A stretch of 64,000 bases of DNA from Miscanthus floridulus (taxonomy: Eukaryota; Streptophyta; Magnoliopsida; Poales; Poaceae), in contig NC_089589.1 in NCBI RefSeq assembly GCF_019320115.1, forward strand, positions 25,520,487 through 25,584,486, in the 5' to 3' direction. The position numbers and the translations under genes were made by a program. Below, piece after piece: positions 43,517 through 55,330 of the stretch (its first letter is position 1; each line of letters begins with the position of its first letter). The notes beneath the pieces were generated by a model. The model was given only the letters and a program-made list of their open reading frames with translations. It did no database searches and was not told where the DNA came from.

Positions 43517-44714
43517 TTGAAGAATTGAGCATGCACAAGAGCTTCTTAACTAGTAGGATGGTAAAAAATTTGGAGTAAAACCGTTGGATCACTAACCTGG
43601 AAGATGGAGAGGCTGCTGCAAAGCTGCTGCCTCCCAAAGAAGAGACTGCTTTGACGCAGTCGGTCGGGCATGTACTCATCGAACTAAATAGATGGATTGG
43701 CTAGGAGTGTACCCATCGAGCCCACTTGTTGAGGTGCTGATCTCACGCTATAATAAAACTACTCCTTCCGTCCCCAAATAAATTAATTCCTAGAAATCGT
43801 GGCAGACAATTTTTTTTAAGTTTGACTAACTTTATAGAAAAAATAGCAACATCCATAAAATAAAATAAATATTTTATGAAAATATATTCTATGATAAATC
43901 TAATAATACCAATTTGATACCATAAATCTTAATGTTTTTTTTCTAGAAATTCGGTCAAAGTTTAAAAAGTGTGACTTAAGACAACTTTAAAAATCTATTT
44001 ATTTAGGGACAGAGGGACTAGATTGTATTGCACTTGCACCGTTCACCAAGAATGGCGTGGTGCTAAATTATTTTATCGATTCGTTTCAAAAAAAATTATT
44101 TCATTGACTAGTGCACCGTCAAGATGCAGGGGTTCTTCAGCTTAATACAACTTTTAAGATTCCATATGAAATGTGCCGTTCAAAGAATGGCCATTAATAT
44201 GCATCCATGATATAATGGATTAGCCTTATTACAGTATCAGATAAAAACAAAGACTGTCGATCATTTTTGTATATTTTCTTTTTTTCCAACTTTTTGACGA
44301 GATGATATAGGTTTTTGTAAGCTGAGGATTGCCTGATTGGTCTCGGCTAGCTGGAGATACACATGTACAGATTATCACAGTTCACCGAACACAAAGGTGC
44401 GTACGCTAGCAGAGAGTTGACACAGCCTTCTGACGTTTGCACTACTGTACGTGCTTTCTAATCTCTTGAAAAAGTCTAGCGGCAGGCCGGAGATGCCGCT
44501 TTTTTTTCGACAAAAGAAGAATTATCTTAGATAATAGCAGGATACATCAACACGTTATAAGCACTCTGAATTACACAAACATCCAGAAATTGATTTTCAT
44601 CCAAATTGAAATCATGCTGTGAATAGCTTCAGAGCTCAAAACCAAACCTGTATGACGCTATGCAGTATGGATGACCGCATAGGCAAACACTCGGCAAAAG
44701 GCCTGAGAACAGAT
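43517..44714. other. Intergenic sequence with one Stowaway MITE
   Basis: Apart from the Stowaway element at 43762-44018 no gene or element was recognised. A minus-strand CTTCCAG|GTTAGT donor-like motif near 43598 recalls the one near 4403 but is not enough for a gene call. Confidence 0.5.
43762..44018. mobile_element. Stowaway-like (Tc1/mariner) MITE, copy 1
   Basis: Left end CTCCTTCCGTCCCCAAATAA and inverted right end GTCCCTCTGTCCCTAAATAA form the Stowaway-type terminal repeat. Both are bordered by TA (43760-43761 and 44019-44020). 257 bp, AT-rich, non-coding. Confidence 0.9.
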
Positions 44715-44965
44715 CACTTCTACCGAAAACTTAACCGAGGCGGGCAAAAATGATTAACCGAGGCGGGCATCCCAACCGCCTCCGTCGAAAGGTCACGGTT
44801 AATCCGGCCTTAACGGAGGCAGTTAGTTGTTGCCCGCCTCATTTAATCAAATCAAAAAATTAAAAAAATAAAACCTGTGGACAAGCCCAGTGAGCCCACC
44901 TACGGGTCTGCTGAGCCCATCCACGGGCCGCTGTTCTGCTCGCCGGAGCACCCCACCGGAGCGCC
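44715..44965. mobile_element. CACTA fragment, left end
   Basis: CACTTCTACCGAAAAC at 44715 is a slightly altered CACTA terminus of the same family as the nested element at 44966. It is followed by AACCGAGGCGGGC subterminal units to about 44840. Its right terminus was not found. Confidence 0.6.
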
Positions 44966-46218
44966 CACTACTACACAAATTCTTTTGCGCAGCGTTTGGT
45001 AAAGTGTCTCAGAGGCGGGCAGGCATTTCAACCGCCACGGTTAATGCCTAGATTAACCGAGGCGGTCATTAATCTATTAACCGAGGCGGGCAATGTAATA
45101 CAACCGCCTCGGTTAATGCCTATTAACCGAGGCGGGCATTATAACGCAACCGCCTCGGTAAATCATTAACCGAGGCGGTTATTTTATAAGGCCCGCCTCC
45201 TAAAATCTGGCCTAGCCTGCTACTATTTCAAAACCCAATACTAGTGTCGAGTATATAAACACAATGAAACCCTAACCTCTCGCTGCCCTCTTTCTCCCAG
45301 GCGACGCAGACGTGAGGACGAGCGGCTCCCTCCTCCAATCCCTCTCTCTCCACCACCTCCCTCTCCCTCTCCACCGCCTCTCTCTGGTCCTTCTCTCTCT
45401 CCAGGGCGGTTGTGGCGCGGGGCCGCGGTGGCGCGCAGCCGGGCGGCGCGACGGTGTGGGACCGTGGTGTCGCGAGGCATGGCGAGACCTCATCGGCACG
45501 CGGCGGCGTGGCGTCGCAAGGCGCATCAGCGCACGAGGTCCGAGGCTTGATGATGGGGTTGTAGTGGCGCGGGGCCGAGGTAGGTCAGCTCTCCCCATCT
45601 CCCTCTCTTTTTCTCTCTTCATCTCCCTCACTCTCTCCCTCGCCGGTGCTCAGATCCACGGCGACGGCGGGCGGATCCACGGTGGCTTCGTGTGGAGGAG
45701 CAGCAGCGGTACGGCGGATCCGGCCTTCCCTCTCCCTCGAGCTCCTGCGGCGGCGCCTCAGCTCTCTCTCCCTCTCCTCCGACGGTGCTACGGCGAGGAG
45801 CACCAGCCCCGCTGAGCTTGTGCTTAGATCCGGCAAGCGGGTGCCTGGATCCGGTAGCGGGGAGGGAAGATCCGATGGCGGGGAGGCGGATCCGTCCAGC
45901 AAGGCGAGGCGGGCGGCGCTCCACCTCCAGTGTAGTGGCGCGGACGAGGCGGGCCAGCGAGGCTGGATCCGATGGCGGGGAGGTGGATCCGACGGGCGGC
46001 GTTCCTCCAGCGGGTGAGGCGGACGGCGCTCCTCCGGCGAGCAGCGCCCGCGGCGGTGCATGGATGGGCTCGATGGGCCCGTAGATGGGCTCAGTGGGCC
46101 TATCCACATGTTTTTGTTTTTTTTTGTTTTTTTATTCGATTAACCAAGGCGAAGTGGTTGCGATGCCCGCCTCGGTTAAGCGTTTTTGCCCGCCTCGGTA
46201 AAGTTTTCTGTAGTAGTG
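44966..46218. mobile_element. Small non-autonomous CACTA element with 3-bp target duplication
   Basis: The element starts CACTACTACACAAATTC and ends TTTTCTGTAGTAGTG, flanked by GCC on both sides (44963-44965 and 46219-46221). Subterminal TTAACCGAGGCGGGC units occupy 45005-45200, with inverse copies at 46140-46210. The centre (45240-46110) is GC-rich and has no transposase. Total 1,253 bp. Confidence 0.9.
45245..46115. other. GC-rich interior of the small CACTA element, origin unknown
   Basis: A strongly GC-rich block with overlapping frames on both strands (for example 45312-45815 plus and 45585-46109 minus), all low-complexity in Arg/Ser/Pro/Gly. Repeated GGATCCG-(N)-TGGCGGGGAGG units occur at about 45850-45890 and 45965-45995. 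It could be an acquired host fragment, such as a 5' exon, but no domain was recognised. The frames are probably compositional. Confidence 0.4.
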
Positions 46219-46221
46219 GCC

Positions 46222-47214
46222 CTGCACCGCCCGTGCCGCTGCCGGAGCACCCACTGGAGGGGCCGCTCACCGGATCAGCCGCCGCCGCACGAGCACCGCC
46301 GGATCCGAGCTCTCCTCGCTGGATCCGGGCTCGTCCTCACCAGTAACTAGATCCGAGCTCCTCCGTGCCGGATCTGATGGCCTGAGAACAAATGCCCAAC
46401 TTCTTCTTTCTGGTCTATTCCTTCTTCTTCTTTTTGCCACTGAAGAACGAGGAAGACTGATCTGAAACTTATTGTCCCTAGTCCTTTATCGTGGTCAGAT
46501 CTAACCATAATAAAAACAGAAAAGAAACTGGAGAAAATTATTCCATGGCGGTGACACCATCTCTGCCTTGATATCGCTATCCGGAAATAAAAGTCTCCAT
46601 GTCGTCATATCGGTGAGGATGTTGACGTCGTGTTGTCTCCCTCATCTTCAATAGAGCCGCTATGGAGAAAACGATTTCACCATGCCCCCTCGCCGTCGCT
46701 GGAGAGGAGGAGGAGATAAATCCTCAAAATCAAGAAACTTGGCATGGAGAGACCGTAACCCTAAGGACTCGATCTATTAAAAAAACTTGTTAAAAACGAT
46801 AGATCCCCACTGCCTCCGGCCTCTGGCAATATGCCTGAGCGGGAGGGAGGGGGACCAGCGGTGGTGGAGACGGGAGGCGGCGGCGGCAACGCGAGTTGTC
46901 GTGAGACGCGAGTTTGGCCGGAGATGCCGCTGTAGTGGAGACGACGTCGTCGTTGCTCACGCCCAGACACATGCACTAATAGCCCACATGTGCCAACGTG
47001 GTCTTCGAAGTAGCGATTCAGTTTTGTCCTAACACTAGTATTAGGACAGGGAAATGGTTTGTAGTCCGGCGGTAAACTCATTTCACGTACAAGCGTTTAG
47101 CCAACTTCTTTCTCAAGCAACCTTATGTGCTATGTATTTTACCAAATTGAGAAAATTGTATATTTCGCTATACAGTTTTCAAAACTAAAACAACATTTTG
47201 CATCAGTCGTCGTA
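46222..47214. other. Unassigned sequence right of the small CACTA element
   Basis: GC-rich near 46222-46380, then mixed composition. GGCCTGAGAACA at 46379 also occurs at 44700 beside the outer CACTA fragment, so part may continue that fragment. No gene recognised. Confidence 0.4.
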
Positions 47215-48263
47215 TGGTTCACCACTAAGGATTTAGGCCAAGCTGGAAGTGGAAGATGGAGGAATGGTAGCGGTATTGCCTTCCAGATAAGAGATGGGCT
47301 CGCGCCCTTCTTCATTGACACGGTCAAGGAAGAAGGTCTACTCATAAGCAAATTGTTTTATTTATAGTCATTTTGAAAAGAAAAAAAATGCTATTTGCGC
47401 CCTGCAGATTTGAATGATAAAAATGGGTCCTATATATGGATGGCGCCAAAGCCCGTGGTGCTATGGTACACGACATACTTTGGTGCTTATTAACCTTTGA
47501 CACGCTAGCGCGTATGTGGCTCATTTCCAAATTGCTCCAAAAACTCGTTTTCTTCTTTGAAAATAAAAACAACTGTGAATGATTTCGACTTTTTCTTGGT
47601 TTGTTAAACTTTAGTTTAAAATTAGGTTTCAAACAATTTAGAAGGTTATGTTAAATAAAATGATGTCAATTTCGAGAAAGAAACTCAAAAAACCAAATCA
47701 ATTGGCCTGTTATCCGATCCACCCCCTAGCTACGTTACATGTACCTATCATGCCCACTTGTTTTCCCCCTTGATTCATAACTTGTCCACTTGTTTTTTTA
47801 TATAAAACTAGTCACTGTTTAATACTAATAAAAAAGTTATTGGTACGATATGTACTTTAAAAGCGCAATTATTGGTGTTCGTGGTTGTTGGCATTGGATT
47901 TGACCAGGCAAGCCCAAGACGCTTAGAGCAACTTCAACAGCTTGACTAAAATTAATAACTAAATTTTAGTGTTTAGCCATTTTATAGAATAGAAAACTCG
48001 TCAAAAAAGAAGAGATCCACAACAGCCTTATATTTTACAAAGTTAGATAGTGAGCGTCTATGGTTGGCTATATATGGTCACCGAAAATCATAGAATAGCC
48101 AGCTTGCTATTTTTCAAAGTGAGATAGTATATTTGTTGGAACCTACGTTTTGTTATATAAATTCTAAAATTACCTCCACAATAAGAATAACCAACTTATT
48201 GGAGTTGCTCTTACAGTACTATAATACAGCAGTACGCCACAATTAATGCGTCCTCAGAAATAT
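47215..48263 (+). repeat. Direct duplication, copy A
   Basis: Aligns with 56620-57453 in the same orientation. Shared landmarks include GCTGGAAGTGGAAG, AAGGAAGAAGGTCTACTCAT, GATGGCGCCAAAGCCCGTGG and TCCTCAGAAATAT. Copy A contains a Tourist-like MITE (47926-48210) that copy B lacks. No coding function recognised. Confidence 0.9.
47926..48210. mobile_element. Tourist-like (PIF/Harbinger) MITE
   Basis: TIRs GAGCAACTTCAACAG and, inverted, GAGCAACTCCAATAA, with TTA target duplications at 47923-47925 and 48211-48213. 285 bp. The matching place in copy B of the surrounding duplication has no insert, which confirms the element's limits. Confidence 0.9.
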
Positions 48264-48431
48264 ATGGGGTTCGTTGTCTCGTTTCATAAATCTATGGGCG
48301 GATACAGGCCACGAGTTGAGGGCGGTAGGAACGTACCAGTATTGCGGAAAGGGTTTAGAAGTCAATAGGAGAATAGAACTTTGCGTGGATCTAACTAATC
48401 TCAATCCAAAACCAAACCATGAATTTAGGTA

Positions 48432-48687
48432 CTATCTCTGTTCTGAAAAGAATGCAACTATGGATTACGTGCCACGAAAAATAATTCACGTTTGACCAAG
48501 TTTTTTGTGAATAATATTCACAGTTGTGTCTTTCAATTAATTTGTTACGAAAATACATTTCATAATTAATTTAATGGTATTTATTTGGTATCATAAATAT
48601 GAATATTTTTTTATCTATAATTGGTCAAACTTAAGTACTAAAATGTGATATTGTGCTAGAATTGTATTCTTTTGGGGAAGGAGGTAG
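48432..48687. mobile_element. Stowaway-like (Tc1/mariner) MITE, copy 2
   Basis: Left end CTATCTCTGTTCTGAAAAGA and inverted right end CTACCTCCTTCCCCAAAAGA, each bordered by TA. 256 bp, AT-rich, non-coding. Confidence 0.85.
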
Positions 48688-48719
48688 TATATAATGTAAG
48701 AAATCGAACCGGTGAATCT

Positions 48720-49009
48720 TGGATGGCTGGGCATATGATTGGGTTGTCCACAAATGAGTGGCCCACGAATGAAATTGACGATACGAGTAGGCTGGCCCAC
48801 GAAAAACAAGTGGCCCACGAAAAATACTATGAGTGGCCCACGTAAAAAATGTGCTAGTTGTAACAAAGTTGTATGGTGTACATAAATACTAGTAGTATTT
48901 TTCCTTTTAGTAAAGAATTTCATAGGTATCTCAGACTCATGACCCATATTCATACGAATTAGGACAACTCACATCTAGCGATGATAAATACGTAGTCCGA
49001 TGATCGTGC
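48720..49009. repeat. Short local repeats (GTGGCCCACGA units and an ACTCACATCTAGCGATGATA unit)
   Basis: GGCCCACGAA recurs four or five times at about 48760-48845. The later stretch (48935-49009: CAACTCACATCTAGCGATGA and AGTCCGAT) recurs twice to the right of the Ds-like element, at about 56345-56385 and 56435-56470. Confidence 0.75.
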
Positions 49010-49059
49010 CCTACATATAGTGATGAAAACAGTACGGATCACTACTACACAAACTTTAC

Positions 49060-49310
49060 TGGAGGCGAACGATTTGGGTTTCCCGCGGCGGGCAAAGCCG
49101 TCCGCCGCGGCCTAGAGGCCACGGTAAATCGTGGCTTAACCGCGGCGGGCGGCTTTGCCCGCCGCGGTTAACCGATTTACCGCGGCGGGCGGTGTAACGT
49201 GCCCGCTGCGGTAAATATACTTTTACCACGGCGGACACCTTTTGTGGCCCGCCGCGGTTATGTGTATTAGCCGTGGCGGGCTTTATTATTTACCCGCCTC
49301 GGTAAATTAT
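49060..49310. repeat. CACTA subterminal repeats, left array
   Basis: Multiple TTAACCGCGGCGGGC and GCCCGCCGCGGTAAA units in alternating orientation, next to the terminus at 49040. Confidence 0.92.
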
Positions 49311-49520
49311 TTTCTGAATTAAAAAAAATACAGCAGGCATATAAATTCAAATAAAATACAGCATGCATATAAATTCAAATTCAAATTCAAATCACATCCA
49401 GATTTCATAGATTAAACTTAAAAAGTATGTAGGCATTACACATGAGATAATATACATATATATACATTCATTTCGTCGTTCTTTTCATCGTTAATTTATT
49501 ACATTTATATATGAAAGTCG

Positions 49521-51060
49521 TTATACATGCGCTAAGGTGTAATCCTGCGGACGCATCATCGTGAGCCATTTCCTCAGCCTCTCATACTCCGGTAAAATCG
49601 CTAGCGGGCTGTTCTCATGGAAGAACGTGCCCCCTTCAAGCACGCATTTGTCTAAGACAAACTTACATATGTCCGCCTTTGTCTGCTTGAAGCTGTGTTG
49701 GATGCTCTGCATGTCTCTCGACCAGTTCAATCCATTCTTGAGCACCCTCCAACTGCTACTATACTGCTTGCACACCCTCAGGAACTCACAGGTGTAGAAG
49801 CCACAGGTTTGTGATCCTACCGGTTGTTTGGCACACTGCATGATCGATACGCAAGCATTACAACATAGGCATTAGAACGCATATGAACGGAAAGCACAAT
49901 TAAACCTTTCAAATACTTACCGGAAAGTTACGTCTGATTTTGATGCGGTTCTTATGCCGAGCCTTAAATTTCTCTGTTCTTCGATCATAGCATTTAGGAT
50001 CCTTCACATACTCCTTATAAGCGCTATACGAAATGTACTAGTATTAGGCAGGGCATTAGAACGCATATGAGAAGACAGTTCAGTCACTTACACTCTGAGG
50101 CAATCTTCAAAGGCCTTGTACCCTTTTAAGTTTGGCACTGTCAACGAATCAAATACGCAGGCCCTGCCATCCTGAGGGTAGATGATAAATGCAACCCAGT
50201 GAACCTCGAGGCCTTGGCTGCGCCATTGAAACAAAATACAGGTTACGACGAGAAATAATAATACTAGCTAGCTACCCACTTGTATCTACAGGCATGTCTT
50301 TGACTTACCCAAAGTGGTAGGCAGCTAGGATACACCCATTTCCCCTGATCTTCTTCATTGCTCCTAGTATGTATCTTGAAATGTTCAACTTCTCATTGTC
50401 CATCAGTTTCTTCTTGTGCGCCTCTCTCTGTCGCTTGGTCAAGTCTTTCATGGTTGGATGATTGTCATCTAGGTGGTAACCAATGATGATTCTTTGAGCA
50501 ATATGCATTGGAGATAGATAGATAACATCAAGTTTTAGTTCCTTGGATATATAGGCCATCAACCTGCATGGACAAGCCATCGTGGCATATATAAGTAGTC
50601 TTGACCGATTCAAAGGCAGGTGATATGTGAAACTCGCAATTCAGCACTTACATAGAGAACAAGGTGACTTGGGCAATGTCAAGGTCTTGTTCCCGTAGTA
50701 GTCTGTACATGTCATGGAAGTCCACGGGGAGTTCTACATCGTTGCCGGGCAAGTGGAAGTACTCCGCCACAACCTTGACTAGAAAACCATGCAGGCCAGC
50801 TTTTGCCGCTTCCATGTACCAGAGATGAAACCTCCTTGTCTCCCACCTTTCCTCATTGATGAGTTGGGCCTTGGTTATCATGAACTTCCCATGCTCATAA
50901 TGGCCGGGGCAGTCATCCGATTCAGGAAATAGATGGAAAGGTGATCTCGGCCTGGGATAGAAATGTTAGTACCATATTATGGCAAAGAAAAGTTATTAGC
51001 AAATTATGCTCGCCGCTACCATACCTTTCGAACTCAAGTGAGTATGTGAGCTGCCCTTGG
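49521..51060 (-). CDS. Ulp1-like cysteine protease domain of the CACTA second gene
   Basis: Minus-strand exons encode a C48 (Ulp1/SUMO protease-type) catalytic domain. Exon 50881-50642 reads FHLPGNDVELPVDFHDMYRL. Exon 50613-50308 reads LDVIYLSPMHIAQRI and GNGCILAAYHFG. Exon 50219-50092 reads GLEVHWVAFIIYP and ACVFDSLTVP, giving catalytic His and Asp. A basic exon spans about 50029-49918. The last exon, 49841-49521, reads QPVGSQTCGFYTCEFLR, giving the oxyanion Gln and catalytic Cys, and ends LAHV with TAA at 49521. All four catalytic positions are present. It continues the frame of the TNPA-like/DUF8039-like part upstream, so it was probably translated as a fusion. Upstream stops question its present expression. 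Confidence 0.8.
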
Positions 51061-51066
51061 TCGCCT

Positions 51067-52480
51067 TTAGTCTTCGCCGGCGGTGGAGGACAGTGGCTTG
51101 TGATCGCAATGGCAGCAGGCGGTGTCTTTGCCCCCGGTTGGAGGAGGAGAACGAGGGTGAGGGCTTGTGCCTCCCGGTGCTTTGCTCGTGCCCTTAGACG
51201 GACTGCCGGGAGGTGGAGGTGGACTTGTTGTTGGAGGAGGAGAATGAGGGTGAGGGCTTGTGCCTCGGGGTGAGTTCCTTCCCTTGCCATCCCCGCCATT
51301 GCCTTCGTCATCGCCGTCGTCGTGATCCATATCATCGGGGGGACAAGATCCGGCAACGGATGGTTGTGATGCTGGTGTCGCCGTCAGCGTAGAAGTCGGC
51401 ATTAAGAGAATGATCTCTATGTCGTCCTTGTTCCACAGGACTTTGGAACCCAAGGCAGCTCCAAGGATTGTTACCCCTTCTGCATTTGGATATTCCATTT
51501 CAAATTCTTCGTATTCGGTCGCATACCATGTAAGTATCATGGCAGCATAGTTGGCAGGGATCTGGTCTTGGTTGAAATCTTTGATATCTTCTTTGGGGTG
51601 CATGTAACCCTCACCCACGGTCAACTTTTTCGCCCTGCCGAACGGGATCGTGAGGTGGACGCGCATGGGTTCCCGGATGGCGTCGACGGGGTGCCTTGGG
51701 CGATCCTCGATCATCGGCAGTGGCTGCCCTTGTGTCTGGCCTTGTGGAACTTGAGGCACGGCCACGCTAGCCTAGCGAAGCATCTGTGACCTCATCGACA
51801 CCATATCTGGGTCATTGCTCGTGAAGGCTTCTTTTATGGACCGACTGATCATTTCGGCCACGCCTTGATCATAGCCCTTCTGAAAGATGCCCTCCTTGTA
51901 CCTCTACCTTGACTGGTATGTGGCAGCGTCAGATTGCCATGACTCCATTGAGTTCCAGCTCATCTTCGACGACATGCCACGGACGCGGCCACGGTGCTCG
52001 GGGGTTCCCAGCGCTAGGGTCAGCAAGTCCTGGCCCCTGCGAACCTCGAAGCTATCCTTGGATTTAGCGGTCTCGATGACAGCCCTCTCCACCTCCTGGA
52101 ACTTGGGCTCATTGAACTTGCTCACGCCCTCCTTGAGCTTCTTCGGCTTGCAGGCATAGATGAAGTCCTTAGCCCTCAAGTCTACACCGCCGTACGGATC
52201 GGGAAGCCCGGCGGCAGCTCTAGCCCTTTCTTCCTCCCGCCACTGGGGCCTCTTACCAGCAAACCCAGTCATGCCCAAGTGGTGGGGGTGCAGGTTCTTC
52301 TTCGCGAGTGCGCTGAACTTGGCGCTCTTTGCCTTTGCTTCTTCTGTTGTTCTTTGTTTGCAAAACTCTTCCTAGTGATGTTTCTTCACCATAGTGTATT
52401 TGACACAGGGTGACTTGCCTAGCTTCAGGTAGTACTTGGTCAGCATGGACTTGAAGTTTCTAAAGGCTCTTCCTGCCATG
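51067..52480 (-). pseudogene. TNPA-like and DUF8039-like N-terminal part of the CACTA second gene
   Basis: The 52617-52372 and 52278-51904 frames read RAFRNFKSMLTKYYLKLGKS, GMTGFAGKRPQWREEERA and DPYGGVDLRAKDFIYA, the conserved blocks of TNPA/Transposase_24-type proteins. The 51765-51067 frame then reads IREPMRVHLTIPFGRAKKL, VGEGYMHPKED and EGVTILGAALGSKVLW, a DUF8039-like module often found before Ulp1 domains in CACTA proteins. A Pro/Ser/Gly-rich linker with two copies of a GTSPHP(H/R)SPPPT unit leads to the protease. Two in-frame TAGs (51904-51906 and about 51774) lie between the first two blocks. The 52278 and 51765 frames are in phase, so only these stops separate them. Confidence 0.75.
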
Positions 52481-52519
52481 TGCATGACCCACTCCCTGAT
52501 GAAGGATGCTGTAATGAGC

Positions 52520-55330
52520 TTATTGCACCGTTCGGTTTGCCACATCGGTGCGTACTTTTCGGCCTGTGCACCCCATCCCTGAGGTTTTGCCTTCGTGGTG
52601 ATGGACAGGCAGCCCAATCACCCTCCCATTTCTTATGTACCTCATACACCAGTTCACGGCCTCCTCCGTTGTGTATGCCGCGATCATAGAGCCCTCCGGG
52701 TAAGCGCGGTTATGGACGTATCTTTTGAGGGTGGACATGAACTGTTCGTACGTCCACATCTGGTGTAGGTACACGGGGCCCAGTTGATGGATCTGATCGA
52801 CTATATGCATCATTAGGTGTGGCATAATATCAAAGTAAGATGGTGGAAAGCACATCTCGAGCTGGCAAAGGGTCTCCGCGATGAACTCCTTCAGGGCAGG
52901 CAGCTCAGCCTTATCAATGACCTTCTGGGTGATGCGGTTAAAGAAGTATGACATCCGTGTGATGACCATCTTCACGTACTCTAGACGGATAGCCCTAATC
53001 GCAATTGGTAGGAACACCGTCAGCATGACATGGCAGTCGTGTGAGTTGTAGCCGGTCATTATGAGGTCTTTCATGGAGACCAGGCTCTTGATATTGGAAG
53101 AGAAACCAGTCGGCACCTTGATACCCCTAAGCAACTTAAGAAAAGCCGTTCTCTCATCTTGCGTTAGGTTGCAGGCCGCACCCAGGATATCGACTTTACC
53201 GTTCTGAGGCGGTCCCGGGTGAAGGTCCGGCCTGATGCCCAGATTGACAAGATCCATCCGTGACTTGATACCATCCTTTGTCTTGCCCATGATGTCCAGC
53301 AGGACACCGATCGTGCTTTTGAAGACATTTTTCTCCAGGTGCATGCAGTCGATGGCATGGGGTGTATTCAGTGTTTTTCAATACGACAGGTACTTGAAGA
53401 AAATTGACTTCTTCTTGAAAGGAATGGCGGCGGGGACTTCCTCCGTCTGGTCCCACTTTCACTTCCTTGTCTGCTTGGGCCCCTCTTCAGGTGGCTTCTT
53501 CTTCTTTCCAAACTCCACCTGATCCATGTCCTTGACCATCTCATACACCTTTGTCCCCCAACTAGTCTGCGTCGTTTGATCACATTGCGGCTCGTCCTGA
53601 TTGTCAAAGTATTTGTTCATAATACTTCTTCTATACCTGTGATTTTTGGCGAGGAACCGTCTGTGCCTCGTGTACACCATCTTATTGGATCCCTTAAGGT
53701 AAGTGTAGCAGGTCTCGTCGATGCAAATTACGCAGCCGGTCTTCCCTTTGATCTGCCCCGACAGTGAGAAGAGACCGGGGTAATCGGTGATGGCGACAAA
53801 GATGATTGCTTTTAGTGTGAACTTCTCCTTGACGGATGCATCCACCATCTGGACCCCAACATCAAATAGTATCTTCATTTCCTCCATGAACGGCTCCAGG
53901 AACACATCTATATCGTTGCCGGGCTGCTTCGGTCCGGAGATAAGCATGGTCAGCATAAGGTACCTACGCTTCTGACATAGATGGGGAGGTAGGTTGTACA
54001 TGGTGAGCACGACGGGCCAAGTGCTGTGCGAGCTGCTAAGCTCACCGAACGGGTTCATCCCATCGGTACTCAGCGCGAACCTAACATGCCTGGGCTCCTT
54101 GCCAAACTCCGGGTAGGCCTCATCGAAATCCTTCCACTGCTTGCCATCGGATGGGTGCCGTAGCTTGCCATCGTCTTTCAAGCGGTCAGCTGATGCATGC
54201 CAGGACATGAGCTTGGCATCGTCCGGGTTCCTGAATATTGCACGCAGACGATCGGTCACGGGCAGGTACCACCCCGACAGTGCTGGACTTTTTCTGTGCG
54301 TGTAACCCTCTTCTTCATCGTCCTGCTGAGCCGAGATCTGTTTGGCCGCACTGCTCTTCTTTGCCCCCTTCTTGTTCTTCTTTCGACCACCCCGCAAGCC
54401 TCCCTCGTCTTTTGCATCCACGCGACAACCAGCATTTTTCTTGTACTGACTAAAGTCGTAGTGCGGACAACTCGTCAAATTTTCATACTCATTGCCCCGA
54501 TACAGGATGCAGTGGTTAGGGCATGCATCAAACTTTCTAAGCTTCATCGCCACTAGCCGGATCAGCTTCTTGGCCCGATAAGTATTGGCGGGCACCTTGT
54601 TAGCCGTTGGGTACGTGGTGGCAAGGTAGCTTAACAACTCATTGAAGCTAGTGTCAGACCAACCATGACGAGCCTTCAACATCAACATATGGAGGTTAAA
54701 ACGGAGCGCCGTGCACTCCTTCGGACAATCACCACCGTCCTTATAGAGAGGATCAACTGCCGCCTGCTTCAACTCTCTGAAATTCTCCAACCACTTTGGG
54801 CAACCCAACACAACGTCGTCTTCATCGAAGTGTTTGACTAGATCTTCAACATGCTGCACATCCTCAGGTTGGCTCACAGTATCCTGACCATCACCACCGT
54901 CGCCGGCTTCGTCGGCCATGTCTTGCATTAGATCATCCACCGTGATGTAATCACGACAACTGTTGTCACTGTCGGCTGGCGTAGCTGCTGCTGAAGGATC
55001 TTTATTCACCGGTGGTGCTGTCGTCGTCGGCGTCGAAGAGCTCACTCCAGATGCACCGCCACTCGCACCAACTCTTTCGCCGTGAAATGTCCAGATTGTG
55101 TAGCCCTCGACGAAACCATACATGATCAAATGAGTTTGCACCTCGCTATCTCGGTGGGCTTTCAGGTCCTGGCAACGAGAACATGGACATATGGTTGTCA
55201 TGCGCTTCAGTCTCTCACGGTGAGCTTTACCAGCCGCAATAAACTTCCTTAATTCAAAGAGGTACCGCGGATCATTCACTCTATCGATCTGGTACATCCA
55301 TTCCGATCTATCCATCATATCTGCGAACAT
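52520..55330 (-). pseudogene. CACTA TNP2 transposase
   Basis: From ATG 55330 one frame runs to 52520 with only two stops, TGA at 53459-53461 and TGA at 53378-53380. It starts with a transposase-associated domain (about 7-85: WMYQIDRVNDPRYLFELRKF, then CPCSRCQD with paired Cys). The TNP2/Transposase_21 catalytic region runs from about 190 to 700 (LVAMKLRKFDACPNHCILY, then PRHVRFALSTDGMNPFG, the first acidic catalytic position). A DUF4218-like part follows (CQLEMCFPPSYFDIMPHLMM, VNWCMRYIRNGRVIGLP). TNP2 cuts the element ends. The usual DUF4216 part is absent: the second gene begins immediately after 52520. The stops fit CGA-to-TGA and TGG-to-TGA transitions. Confidence 0.88.
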
